Position numbers and translations under genes: made by a program. Of a stretch of DNA of 64,000 nucleotides, positions 57,060 to 64,000 are shown in pieces (the stretch's first letter is position 1; every line of letters begins with the position of its first letter). The notes under the pieces were generated by a model, which saw only the letters and a program-made list of their open reading frames with translations, had not been told where the DNA came from and made no database searches. The stretch lies in the NCBI RefSeq assembly GCF_019397265.1, contig NZ_CP068985.1, positions 8,836,501 to 8,900,500 on the forward strand. The letters are read 5' to 3'. This DNA comes from Nonomuraea coxensis DSM 45129. Lineage in GTDB: Bacteria; Actinomycetota; Actinomycetes; Streptosporangiales; Streptosporangiaceae.

Positions 57060-57700
57060 GCGGCCTGCTCATCTGCGCCGCGCTCGGCGTCGAGGCCCAC
57101 GCGATCAGGCGCGGCCTGCCGGCCCACCTCCCGGACGTCAGGGTGGTCGCCACCGGGATCGGCCCGCGCCGGGCCGCCCGCGCGGCGGCCCGCCTCGCCG
57201 GGGAGCCGGTGACGCCCGTCGCCGTCGTGGGCTTCGGCGGCGCGCTCGACGCGCGCCTGCGGCCGGGTGACGTCCTCGTGGCGGACGAGGTCCGGTTCAG
57301 GGGACGGGTCCATCCCTGCCCGTGGGCCGCCCTGCTCGCCGAGGAGCTGGCCCGCGCCGGCCTGCCCGTCGAGGTCGGGCCGCTGCTCACCGTCGACCAC
57401 CTCGTCAGGGGGGCCGAACGCCGGCGCCTCGCCGGACAGGGCGCGCAAGCCGTGGACATGGAGAGCGGGCCGCTGGCCCGCGCCGCCACGGACCGGCCAC
57501 TGGCCGCCGTGCGCGTCATCGTCGACACGCCGCGGGCGCCGCTGCTGCGCCCGGCGACGCTGGCCCGCGGCCTCGCCGCGCGCCGCACGCTCGGCGCCGT
57601 CGGCCCCGTCCTGGTGCGCTGGGCGGCGTCCGCCGGCCCGCGCCACACCACCCCCCGCGAACCCGTGCCCTTCTCGCTACCGAAGGAACCGCTGCCATGA
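57056..57700 (+). CDS. hpnG: HpnG, adenosylhopane nucleosidase-type phosphorylase
   Basis: This 214-residue member of the purine/uridine phosphorylase fold removes adenine from adenosylhopane, leading to ribosylhopane. The family core (VAVVGFGGALDARLRPGDVL and AVDMESGPLARAA) is present. It overlaps shc and hpnH by four bases each. Confidence 0.87.
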   Translation: MSGLLICAALGVEAHAIRRGLPAHLPDVRVVATGIGPRRAARAAARLAGEPVTPVAVVGFGGALDARLRPGDVLVADEVRFRGRVHPCPWAALLAEELARAGLPVEVGPLLTVDHLVRGAERRRLAGQGAQAVDMESGPLARAATDRPLAAVRVIVDTPRAPLLRPATLARGLAARRTLGAVGPVLVRWAASAGPRHTTPREPVPFSLPKEPLP

Positions 57701-58701
57701 CGATCCCGCTCCGGCAAAGCCTGCGCATCGGCGGCTACATCCTCGGCCAGCGGCTCAGGGGACGGACCAAGTTCCCGCTGCTGGTCGAGCTGGAGCCGTT
57801 GTTCGCGTGCAACCTCAAGTGCGGCGGCTGCGGCAAGATCCAGCACCCCGCCGACGTGCTGAAACGGCGCATGCCGGTGGAGCAGGCCGTCGCCGCCATC
57901 GAGGAGTGCGGCGCGCCCATGGTCTCGATCGCCGGCGGGGAGCCGCTCATGCACCCGCAGATCGGCGAGCTGGTCCGCCGTCTCGTCGGCATGAAGAAGT
58001 ACGTCTTCCTCTGCACGAACGCCCTGCTGATCCCGAAGAAGATCGACGAGTTCGAGCCCTCCCGGTACTTCGCCTGGACGGTGCACATCGACGGCGTGCG
58101 CGAACGCCACGACGCGGCGGTGTGCAAGGAGGGCGTCTTCGACGCGGCCGTCGCCGCCGTGCGCGAATGCCAGCGGCGCGGCTTCCGGGTCACGACGAAC
58201 ACGACGTTCTTCTCCTCCGACAGCCCGCAGACCGTCATCGAGGTGCTCGACTACCTCAACGACGACCTCGCCGTGGACCAGATGATGATCTCGCCCGCGT
58301 ACGCCTACGAGAAGGCGCCCGTCCAGGACCGGTTCATGGGCGTGCGGGAGACGCGCGCGCTGTTCCGCGAGGCGTTCACCGGCGGGCGGCGGCGGCGCTG
58401 GCGGTTCAACCACTCGCCGCTGTTCCTCGACTTCCTGGAGGGCCGGACGGAGCTGCCGTGCACGGCGTGGGCGATCCCGTCGTACTCGCTGTTCGGCTGG
58501 CAGCGGCCGTGCTACCTGATGGCGGACGGCTACGCGCAGACCTACCGCGAGCTGATCGAGGACACCGACTGGTCGGCGTACGGCCGGGGCCGCGACCCGC
58601 GCTGCGACAACTGCATGGCGCACTGCGGGTACGAGCCCACCGCCGTCCTCGCCACGCTCGGCTCGCTGAAGGAGTCGCTGCGCGCCATCAGGAGCGGGTG
58701 A
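57697..58701 (+). CDS. hpnH: HpnH, radical SAM adenosylhopane synthase
   Basis: This 334-residue radical SAM enzyme joins adenosine to hopene. The [4Fe-4S] cysteines are Cys38, Cys42 and Cys45 (CNLKCGGC), and the IAGGEPLMHP region binds SAM. The C terminus has the DNCMAHCGYEP cysteine pair typical of HpnH. It is the last gene of the hopanoid run. No gene for later side-chain steps (aminotransferase, glycosylation) follows here. Confidence 0.93.
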   Translation: MTIPLRQSLRIGGYILGQRLRGRTKFPLLVELEPLFACNLKCGGCGKIQHPADVLKRRMPVEQAVAAIEECGAPMVSIAGGEPLMHPQIGELVRRLVGMKKYVFLCTNALLIPKKIDEFEPSRYFAWTVHIDGVRERHDAAVCKEGVFDAAVAAVRECQRRGFRVTTNTTFFSSDSPQTVIEVLDYLNDDLAVDQMMISPAYAYEKAPVQDRFMGVRETRALFREAFTGGRRRRWRFNHSPLFLDFLEGRTELPCTAWAIPSYSLFGWQRPCYLMADGYAQTYRELIEDTDWSAYGRGRDPRCDNCMAHCGYEPTAVLATLGSLKESLRAIRSG

Positions 58702-58707
58702 GCGGCG

Positions 58708-59445
58708 TCAGCCGAAGCGCCGGGCGAGCAGCCGGAACGGGCCGGGCGCCGCGCCGCGCAGCCGGGCCGGCAGCCTGAGCCAGCCCGGCACGTACGACTC
58801 GGGCCTGCCGTGCCTGATCGCCGCGACGACGGCCCGCGCCACCCGCTCCGGCGGGATCGGCGCCGGCCGGCGGCGCGGGTACGGGGCGCCGCGCCGGACG
58901 AAGAAGGGCGTGTCCACCACGCCGGGCAGCAGGACGGACACGCCGACGCCCGGCGTGCCGTGCAGCTCGTGACGCAGGCCCTCCGCGAAGACCGTCAGCC
59001 CCGCCTTCGTGGCCGAGTAGACCGCCTCCCGCGCCACGCCCACCGCTCCCGCGATGGAGGCCACGAACACGACGTGCCCGCGGCCCGCCGCCAGCATCCC
59101 GGGCAGCAGCAGCCGCGTCAGCGCGATCGGCGCGGCGAGGTTGACGGCGAGCAACCGCTCGGCGCTGCCGGCCGGCATCTCCACGAACGGCCCGGCCCAC
59201 CCGACCCCGGCGTTGTTCACCAGGACGTCCACGTGGCCGGCCCGCGCGGCCAGCTCGCCGGCCTGCGTGGCGAGGTCGCACACCACCGTGCTCGCGCCCG
59301 TCGCCGCGGCGACGGCGGCCAGGCGCTCGCGGTCGCGCCCCGTCAGCGTCAACCTGGCGCCCTCGCCCGCCAGCGCGTGCGCGAGGGCGGCTCCGATCCC
59401 CGAGGAGGCCCCGGTGACCAGCACGTGGGCGTCCGCGAGCCTCAT
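58708..59445 (-). CDS. SDR-family oxidoreductase
   Basis: This 245-residue short-chain dehydrogenase has TGASSGIG, NNAG and a YSATK catalytic motif all intact, plus a basic C-terminal tail. It overlaps the FAD/Fe-S dehydrogenase stop as ATGA and is the last gene of that minus-strand operon. The substrate is unknown. It converges on hpnH with only 6 bases between stops. Confidence 0.83.
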   Translation of the reverse strand: MRLADAHVLVTGASSGIGAALAHALAGEGARLTLTGRDRERLAAVAAATGASTVVCDLATQAGELAARAGHVDVLVNNAGVGWAGPFVEMPAGSAERLLAVNLAAPIALTRLLLPGMLAAGRGHVVFVASIAGAVGVAREAVYSATKAGLTVFAEGLRHELHGTPGVGVSVLLPGVVDTPFFVRRGAPYPRRRPAPIPPERVARAVVAAIRHGRPESYVPGWLRLPARLRGAAPGPFRLLARRFG

Positions 59446-62393
59446 GACGTGGGCCCGCGCCCGCCGTCGTGGGCGCCCGCCCTGGCGAGGAGTTCGGCCA
59501 GGTGGAGCGGGCGGCGCGCGGTCCCGGTGTGTTCGAGCTGGGTGCGGCAGCTGAAGCCGTCGGCCAGGACGAGCGTGCCGGGGCCGCTCTCCCGGACGGC
59601 GGGCAGCAGCTCGTGCTCGGCGCAGGCGAGCGAGGTGCGCAGGTGCCCGGCGGTGAAGCCGAAGTCGCCGGCCAGGCCGCAGCAGCCGCCGACGGTCCGT
59701 AGCTGGACTCCGGCCTGCTGGAGCAGCTGCTGGTCGGCCTCGTAGCCGAGGACGGCGTACTGGTGGCAGTGCGGCTGGGCGACGGCGGCGCGGTCGATGC
59801 GCGGCGGACGCCAGCCGTCGGTGCGGGTGAGGAGCTCGGCGAGGGTCCTCGTCTGCTCGGCCATCCGGGTGACGTCGCGGTCGCCGGGCAGCAGGTTCGC
59901 GGCGTCGTCACGGAAGACGGCGGTGCAGCTCGGTTCGAGGCCGACGATCGGGATGCCGCGCCGGAGCAGGGGCGCGAGCGTGTCCAGGGTCCGGCGCAGC
60001 ACGCGGCGGGCGACGCCGAGCTGCCCGGTGGAGATCCAGGTCAGCCCGCAGCACAGGGTGCGCGGCGGGACGAGCACCCGGTACCCGGCGGCTTCGAGGA
60101 CGGTGACGGCCGCGGCCGCGATGCGCGGGGCCAGGTTGTCGGTGAAGGTGTCCGGCCACAGCAGCACGTCGCCGCGTTCGCCGGTGCCGCGCGGCCCCCG
60201 GCGGCGGTAGGCGTCGCTGAAGCGGATCCCCGCGAACGACGGCAGCGGCCGGGCCGGCTCCAGCCCGCCGAGCCGCTTGACCACCCGGGCCAGGGCGGGC
60301 GCGTGGGTCACGGCGTTGGCCAGGCCGGGCGCGAACGAGGCCAGCCGCGCCCACACCGGCAGCCAGCCCATGCTGTAGTGGGCGGCCGGCCGGAGCCGCC
60401 CCGCGTAGTGGTGGGAGAGGAACTCGGCCTTGTACGTCGCCATGTCCACCTCCACCGGGCAGTCGTGCTTGCAGCCCTTGCAGGCCAGGCAGAGGTCGAG
60501 GGCGTCGTGGACGGCCGTGGAGCGCCAGCCGTCGGCCACGGCGGAGTCGCGGTGGCCGTTCAGCATCTCGAACAGCAGCCGGGCGCGGCCCCGCGTGGAG
60601 TGCTCCTCCTCGCCGGTGGCCCGGTAGGAAGGGCACATGACGCCGCCCTCGTGGCTGCGGCACTGGCCGACGCCGACGCAGCGCATCACGGCCCGCTGGA
60701 AGCTGCCCTGGTCGTCGGGGTAGCCGAACTCCGTCTCGGGGTCGGTGGGCGTCCAGGCGCTGCCCAGCCGCAGGTCCGAGGTGATCCCGTACGGGGAGAC
60801 GATCTTGCCGGGGTTCATCCGGTCGTCGGGGTCGAACACCGCCTTCACCTGCTGGAAGGCGTCCACGATCGCGTCGCCGAACATCTTGGGCAGCAGCTCG
60901 GCCCGCGCCTGGCCGTCGCCGTGCTCGCCCGACAGGGAGCCGCCGTAGGAGACGGCCAGGTCAGCGGCCCGGTCGAGGAAGGCGCGGAAGGTCGCCACGC
61001 CGTCGGCGGTGAGCAGGTCGAACGGGATGCGGGTGTGCACGCACGCCTGGCCGAAGTGGCCGTACAGGGCGGCGTCGCCGTAGCCGAACTCGTCCAGCAG
61101 GCGGCGCAGGTCCCGCAGGTAGTCGCCGAGGCGTTCCGGGGGGACGGCCGAGTCCTCCCAGCCGGGCCAGGTGTCGGCCATGCCGGGCCCGCGCGCGGTC
61201 GCGCCGAGCCCCGCCTCGCGCAGCTCCCAGAGCTGCAGCTCGGACTCGGGGTCGTCGAAGAACGCCACGTCCGGGGCGTGCCCGTCGCGGCCGATCTCCG
61301 CCACGAGGGCCCGGGACCGCTGGTCGGCGTCCTCCTGGCTGTCACCGGTGAACGACACCATCAGCCAGGCGCCGCCCTCCGGCAGCCGGGCCACGGCCTT
61401 GCCGTGCATGTGCTTGCGCGCCTCGTAGCCGACGAGCTTGTCGTCGATGCCCTCCAGCTGCAGCGGCCGGCGGGCCGCGATCGGCAGCACGGCGTCGCCG
61501 GCCGCCGCGATGTCGTGGTAGCCGAGCACGACGAGGCTCCGCGCGGCCGGCACGGGCACCAGCGCCAGCTCGGCGCGGAGCACGGTGACCAGGGTGCCCT
61601 CCGAGCCGACCAGGGCGCGCGCCACGTCGAACGGGCCGCCGGGCAGCAACTGGTCGAGGTTGTAGCCGGAGACCCGGCGCGGGATGTCGGGGTAGCGGCG
61701 GCGGATCTCGTCGGCGTGCTCGCCTGCGATCTCGCGCAGCCTCCGCAGGATCTCGGCCGGGCGGCCCCCTCCGGCGACGATCCGGTCGTACTCCTCGTCG
61801 CTCGTGGGGCCTGCCCACATGCGCGTCCCGTCGTAGGTGAGGATCTCCAGCCGGACGACGTTGTCGGCGGTCTTGCCGTAGAGCTGGGCGGTGGACCCGC
61901 ACGAGTTGTTGCCGATCATGCCGCCGAGCGTGCAGTGGGAGTGCGTGGACGGGCGGGGGCCGAACATCAGGCCGGTCGGCGCGAGCCGCCGGTTGAGGTC
62001 GTCCAGCACGATGCCGGGCTCCACCACGCACGTACGGGCCCGCTCGTCCACGGAGACCAGCCGGTGGCAGTACTTCGACCAGTCGATGATGACGGCGGTG
62101 TTGCAGGTCTGCCCGGCCAGGCTGGTCCCGCCGCCGCGCGAGGTGATCGGCGCCCCGTGCTCGCGGCAGACCGCCACCGCGACGGCCGCGGCCTCCACCG
62201 TGCGCGGCACGACGACGCCGATGGGCACCTGCCGGTAGTTGGAGGCGTCGGTGGAGTAGGCGCCCCGGCTGCCGGGGTCGAAGCGGACCTCCCCGTCGAC
62301 CTTGGCGGCGAGGTCCCGCTCCAGGTCGCGTACCCGCACGTAGGGCTGGGCGCGCCGCAGGGCGGGCGTGGGAAGCGTGGCAGGACGGGTCAT
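59442..62393 (-). CDS. FAD/Fe-S D-lactate dehydrogenase-like oxidoreductase (Dld-II/GlpC fusion)
   Basis: This 983-residue protein has an N-terminal FAD-binding-4 domain (SRGGGTSLAGQTCNTAVIID), the FAD-oxidase C-terminal domain (SLSGEHGDGQARAELLPK), a ferredoxin-like section with two cysteine sets (CVGVGQC...MCPSY; CLACKGCKHDCPVEVD), and two CCG-type domains (LCCGLTW; GGCCGLAG). It probably oxidises D-lactate or another 2-hydroxy acid and feeds the quinone pool. The start could be ATG 62393 or GTG 62396/62402 overlapping the upstream stop. It lies with a pyruvate-oxidase-type enzyme, consistent with lactate-pyruvate-acetate oxidation. Confidence 0.9.
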   Translation of the reverse strand: MTRPATLPTPALRRAQPYVRVRDLERDLAAKVDGEVRFDPGSRGAYSTDASNYRQVPIGVVVPRTVEAAAVAVAVCREHGAPITSRGGGTSLAGQTCNTAVIIDWSKYCHRLVSVDERARTCVVEPGIVLDDLNRRLAPTGLMFGPRPSTHSHCTLGGMIGNNSCGSTAQLYGKTADNVVRLEILTYDGTRMWAGPTSDEEYDRIVAGGGRPAEILRRLREIAGEHADEIRRRYPDIPRRVSGYNLDQLLPGGPFDVARALVGSEGTLVTVLRAELALVPVPAARSLVVLGYHDIAAAGDAVLPIAARRPLQLEGIDDKLVGYEARKHMHGKAVARLPEGGAWLMVSFTGDSQEDADQRSRALVAEIGRDGHAPDVAFFDDPESELQLWELREAGLGATARGPGMADTWPGWEDSAVPPERLGDYLRDLRRLLDEFGYGDAALYGHFGQACVHTRIPFDLLTADGVATFRAFLDRAADLAVSYGGSLSGEHGDGQARAELLPKMFGDAIVDAFQQVKAVFDPDDRMNPGKIVSPYGITSDLRLGSAWTPTDPETEFGYPDDQGSFQRAVMRCVGVGQCRSHEGGVMCPSYRATGEEEHSTRGRARLLFEMLNGHRDSAVADGWRSTAVHDALDLCLACKGCKHDCPVEVDMATYKAEFLSHHYAGRLRPAAHYSMGWLPVWARLASFAPGLANAVTHAPALARVVKRLGGLEPARPLPSFAGIRFSDAYRRRGPRGTGERGDVLLWPDTFTDNLAPRIAAAAVTVLEAAGYRVLVPPRTLCCGLTWISTGQLGVARRVLRRTLDTLAPLLRRGIPIVGLEPSCTAVFRDDAANLLPGDRDVTRMAEQTRTLAELLTRTDGWRPPRIDRAAVAQPHCHQYAVLGYEADQQLLQQAGVQLRTVGGCCGLAGDFGFTAGHLRTSLACAEHELLPAVRESGPGTLVLADGFSCRTQLEHTGTARRPLHLAELLARAGAHDGGRGPTS

Positions 62394-62398
62394 CACCT

Positions 62399-64000
62399 TC
62401 ACCGGCCCATCTGAGAGATCTTGTCCTTGAACAGGGTGGTCGCGATCGACGCCCGGTGCGGCTGGCCCTTCAGGAACGCCTCGGCGAACTTCCTGGCCTG
62501 CTCGTACGTCACCTTGCCCGGCATCGGCGGCTCGTCGGGGTTGACGTCGGCGTCGACCAGCGCCGGCCCGTCGTGCGCGAGCGCCTCCCCGACGGCCTCG
62601 GCGAGGTCCCCGGGGTCGCTCACCTTGCGGCCGTAGCCGCCGCAGGAGCGGGCCCAGGCGGAGAAGTCGGCGGCGGGCTCGGCGAAGCGCACGCCGTGCT
62701 CGGGATAGCCGAGCACCATCTGCTCCCAGAGGATCTGGCCCAGCGCGTTGTTGTTGTTGACGATCACCTTGATCGGCAGGCCGTGCTGGGCCGCGGTGAG
62801 GAACTCCGCCATCAGCATCGCGAAGCCGCCGTCCCCGACGAACGCGATCACCTGCCGGCCGGGGAAGGCGTGCTGCATGGCGACCGCGTACGGCAGGCCG
62901 GGCGCCATCGTGGCCAGGTTCCCCGACAGGTAGAAGCCGCGTTCGCCGCGGATGGTCCAGTGGCGTGCCGCCCAGGTGGCGATGGTGCCCGAGTCGCAGG
63001 TCAGGATCGCCCCGTCGGAGGCGGCCTCGTCCACGCAGGCCATCAGGTACTGGGGGGCGATCGGACGGCGGTCGGGCGCCTGCAGGGCGGCCATGTCGGC
63101 GCGCCAGCCCTCCATCGCCCTGGCGTACCTGGCCAGGTGCCGGCGGTCGGCGGCGGGCTCCAGCAGCGGCAGGAGCGCGGCCAGGCCCTCCTTGGCGTCG
63201 CCGATCATCGGCACCTCGGTCGGCATGCGCACGCCCGCCCGGATCGGGTCCGCCTCCAGCTGCACCACGCGGGCCTGGCCAGGCTCCGGCAGGTGCTTCG
63301 TGTACGGGAAGTTCGTGCCGATCATGAACAGCGTGTCGCAGTCCTCGATGAGCTCCTCGGCCGGCCGGGTGCCGAGCAGGCCGATGCCGCCCACGGCGAA
63401 GGGCGAGTCGTCCGGGATGACGGCCTTGCCGGGCAGCGTCTTGATCACCGGCGCGCCGAGCACGTCGGCCACCGCCAGCACCTCGTCCCTGGCGTGCAGC
63501 GCGCCCGCGCCGGCCAGGATCGCCGGCCGCGCGCCGGCGTTCAGCACCCTCGCGGCCGACTCCAGGTCCTCCTGACGGGGAACGCCGGGAGGACGGAGAT
63601 AGATCGGCGCGGTCGCCGGCGGGCGGGCCGGCGCGACCCCGGGATAGGGGTCGGCGTCGGCGGGGGCGACCTGGACGTCGTTGGGGATCGTCAGGTGGGC
63701 CACCCCGCGCCGGGCGTAGGCGGCCCTGATCGCGATGTCGACGACGCCGGGCAACTGCGCGGGGTTGTCGACGAGCAGGTTGTACTCCGTGACGTCCTCG
63801 TACAGCCGGTCCAGGTGGACCTCCTGCTGGTAGCCGGTGCCGAGCACGCTCGTCTCCTGCATGCCAGTGATCGCCAGCACCGGCTGGTGGTCCAGCTTGG
63901 CGTCGTACAGGCCGTTGAGCAGGTGGATGCCGCCCGGCCCCGAGGTGGCCAGGCACACCCCGAGCCGGCCCGTGGCCTTGGCGTGCGCGGTGGCCATGAA
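62399..64000 (-). CDS. poxB: Pyruvate oxidase/dehydrogenase (ThDP-dependent), 5' end outside window
   Basis: At least 533 residues of a ThDP enzyme are present. The Pyr domain lacks its first 50-60 residues, so the catalytic glutamate is not visible. The middle FAD/NAD-like domain (AGAGALHARDEVLAVAD) and the PP domain with the ThDP motif (VGDGGFAMLMAEFLTAAQHG to VNNNNALG) are complete. It resembles PoxB-type ubiquinone-dependent pyruvate dehydrogenase more than acetolactate synthase. The family ends with a membrane-binding segment, here ATTLFKDKISQMGR. It is the first visible gene of the operon with the FAD/Fe-S dehydrogenase and SDR. Confidence 0.85.
   Translation of the reverse strand, partial: FMATAHAKATGRLGVCLATSGPGGIHLLNGLYDAKLDHQPVLAITGMQETSVLGTGYQQEVHLDRLYEDVTEYNLLVDNPAQLPGVVDIAIRAAYARRGVAHLTIPNDVQVAPADADPYPGVAPARPPATAPIYLRPPGVPRQEDLESAARVLNAGARPAILAGAGALHARDEVLAVADVLGAPVIKTLPGKAVIPDDSPFAVGGIGLLGTRPAEELIEDCDTLFMIGTNFPYTKHLPEPGQARVVQLEADPIRAGVRMPTEVPMIGDAKEGLAALLPLLEPAADRRHLARYARAMEGWRADMAALQAPDRRPIAPQYLMACVDEAASDGAILTCDSGTIATWAARHWTIRGERGFYLSGNLATMAPGLPYAVAMQHAFPGRQVIAFVGDGGFAMLMAEFLTAAQHGLPIKVIVNNNNALGQILWEQMVLGYPEHGVRFAEPAADFSAWARSCGGYGRKVSDPGDLAEAVGEALAHDGPALVDADVNPDEPPMPGKVTYEQARKFAEAFLKGQPHRASIATTLFKDKISQMGR

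Noticed and set aside
59442..63956. A single 1504-codon minus frame suggesting a fusion of the TPP enzyme and the FAD/Fe-S dehydrogenase
   Set aside because: The part above 62400 is a shadow frame of the TPP enzyme. The dehydrogenase homology starts just after ATG 62393 and the TPP enzyme has its own stop at 62399-62401.
1..64000. CRISPR arrays, tRNA/rRNA genes, intact insertion sequences
   Set aside because: No regularly spaced repeats, cloverleaf-like segments, rRNA sequence or transposase frames with terminal repeats were recognised by eye. A tRNA scan would be needed to exclude small RNA genes.

Overview
The window is very GC-rich DNA from an actinomycete. Codon use, frequent GTG starts, ATGA/GTGA stop-start overlaps and the gene content (group 1h hydrogenase, hopanoid genes, an ECF42 sigma factor, a TNT-type secreted toxin) suggest the Streptosporangiales (Nonomuraea/Actinomadura-like); the genus is a guess. 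I see no tRNA, rRNA, CRISPR array or intact insertion sequence.

Layout. (1) 1-860: remains of a mobile element, a serine recombinase and a DNA methyltransferase, both broken by internal deletions. (2) 1.0-16.4 kb: an aromatic-acid catabolic region with an alpha/beta hydrolase, an acyl-CoA synthetase and class II aldolase operon, an SBP-ATPase-permease-permease ABC importer, a TetR/SDR pair, an IclR regulator, and a complete multicomponent Rieske dioxygenase (alpha, beta, small protein, dihydrodiol dehydrogenase, ferredoxin, reductase). The order resembles known phthalate 3,4-dioxygenase clusters. Four CAGAR-N5-YTCTG palindromes lie in front of its operons and suggest one IclR regulon. (3) 16.4-23.5 kb: hemerythrin and FtsX remnants, a thiol-redox operon (secreted protein, CPVCN membrane protein, DsbA-like, CcdA-like), and a MarR gene divergent from a secreted CE1-FN3-FN3-CBM2 esterase. 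(4) 23.5-36.9 kb: a high-affinity group 1h [NiFe] hydrogenase. A plus-strand operon (PadR, SIS, HypC-like, SIS, hypF) converges on a minus-strand operon (unknown 473-aa protein, protease, hypA, hhyS, hhyL, four small accessory genes, hypC, hypD, hypE). hypB is absent. (5) 37-42 kb: a riboflavin synthase fragment, two small membrane proteins, and a stress/dormancy set (universal stress protein, PRPP synthetase, CBS protein, phosphoribosyltransferase-hydrolase fusion). (6) 42-45.4 kb: a secreted TNT-domain protein, a secreted erythromycin-esterase-family protein, and a deleted tripeptidyl-peptidase-like pseudogene. (7) 45.5-47.9 kb: a DUF998-YCII-ECF42 sigma operon. (8) 48.1-58.7 kb: a hopanoid cluster (hpnD, then hpnC, hpnE, polyprenyl synthase, shc, hpnG, hpnH), with hpnD separated from the rest by a transporter, a glycosyltransferase and a deacetylase. 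(9) 58.7-64.0 kb: a minus-strand operon of a pyruvate-oxidase-type TPP enzyme (5' end outside the window), a large FAD/Fe-S dehydrogenase and an SDR.

Read together, the genes suit a soil actinomycete that oxidises trace hydrogen for maintenance, makes hopanoids for its membrane and scavenges aromatic acids. The points I find most worth a second look are the SIS/HypC-like/SIS/HypF operon without hypB, the shared IclR operator set, the isolated TNT-type toxin, the short NifU/HhyE-like protein beside the hydrogenase, and a hairpin across the hypD/hypE junction.
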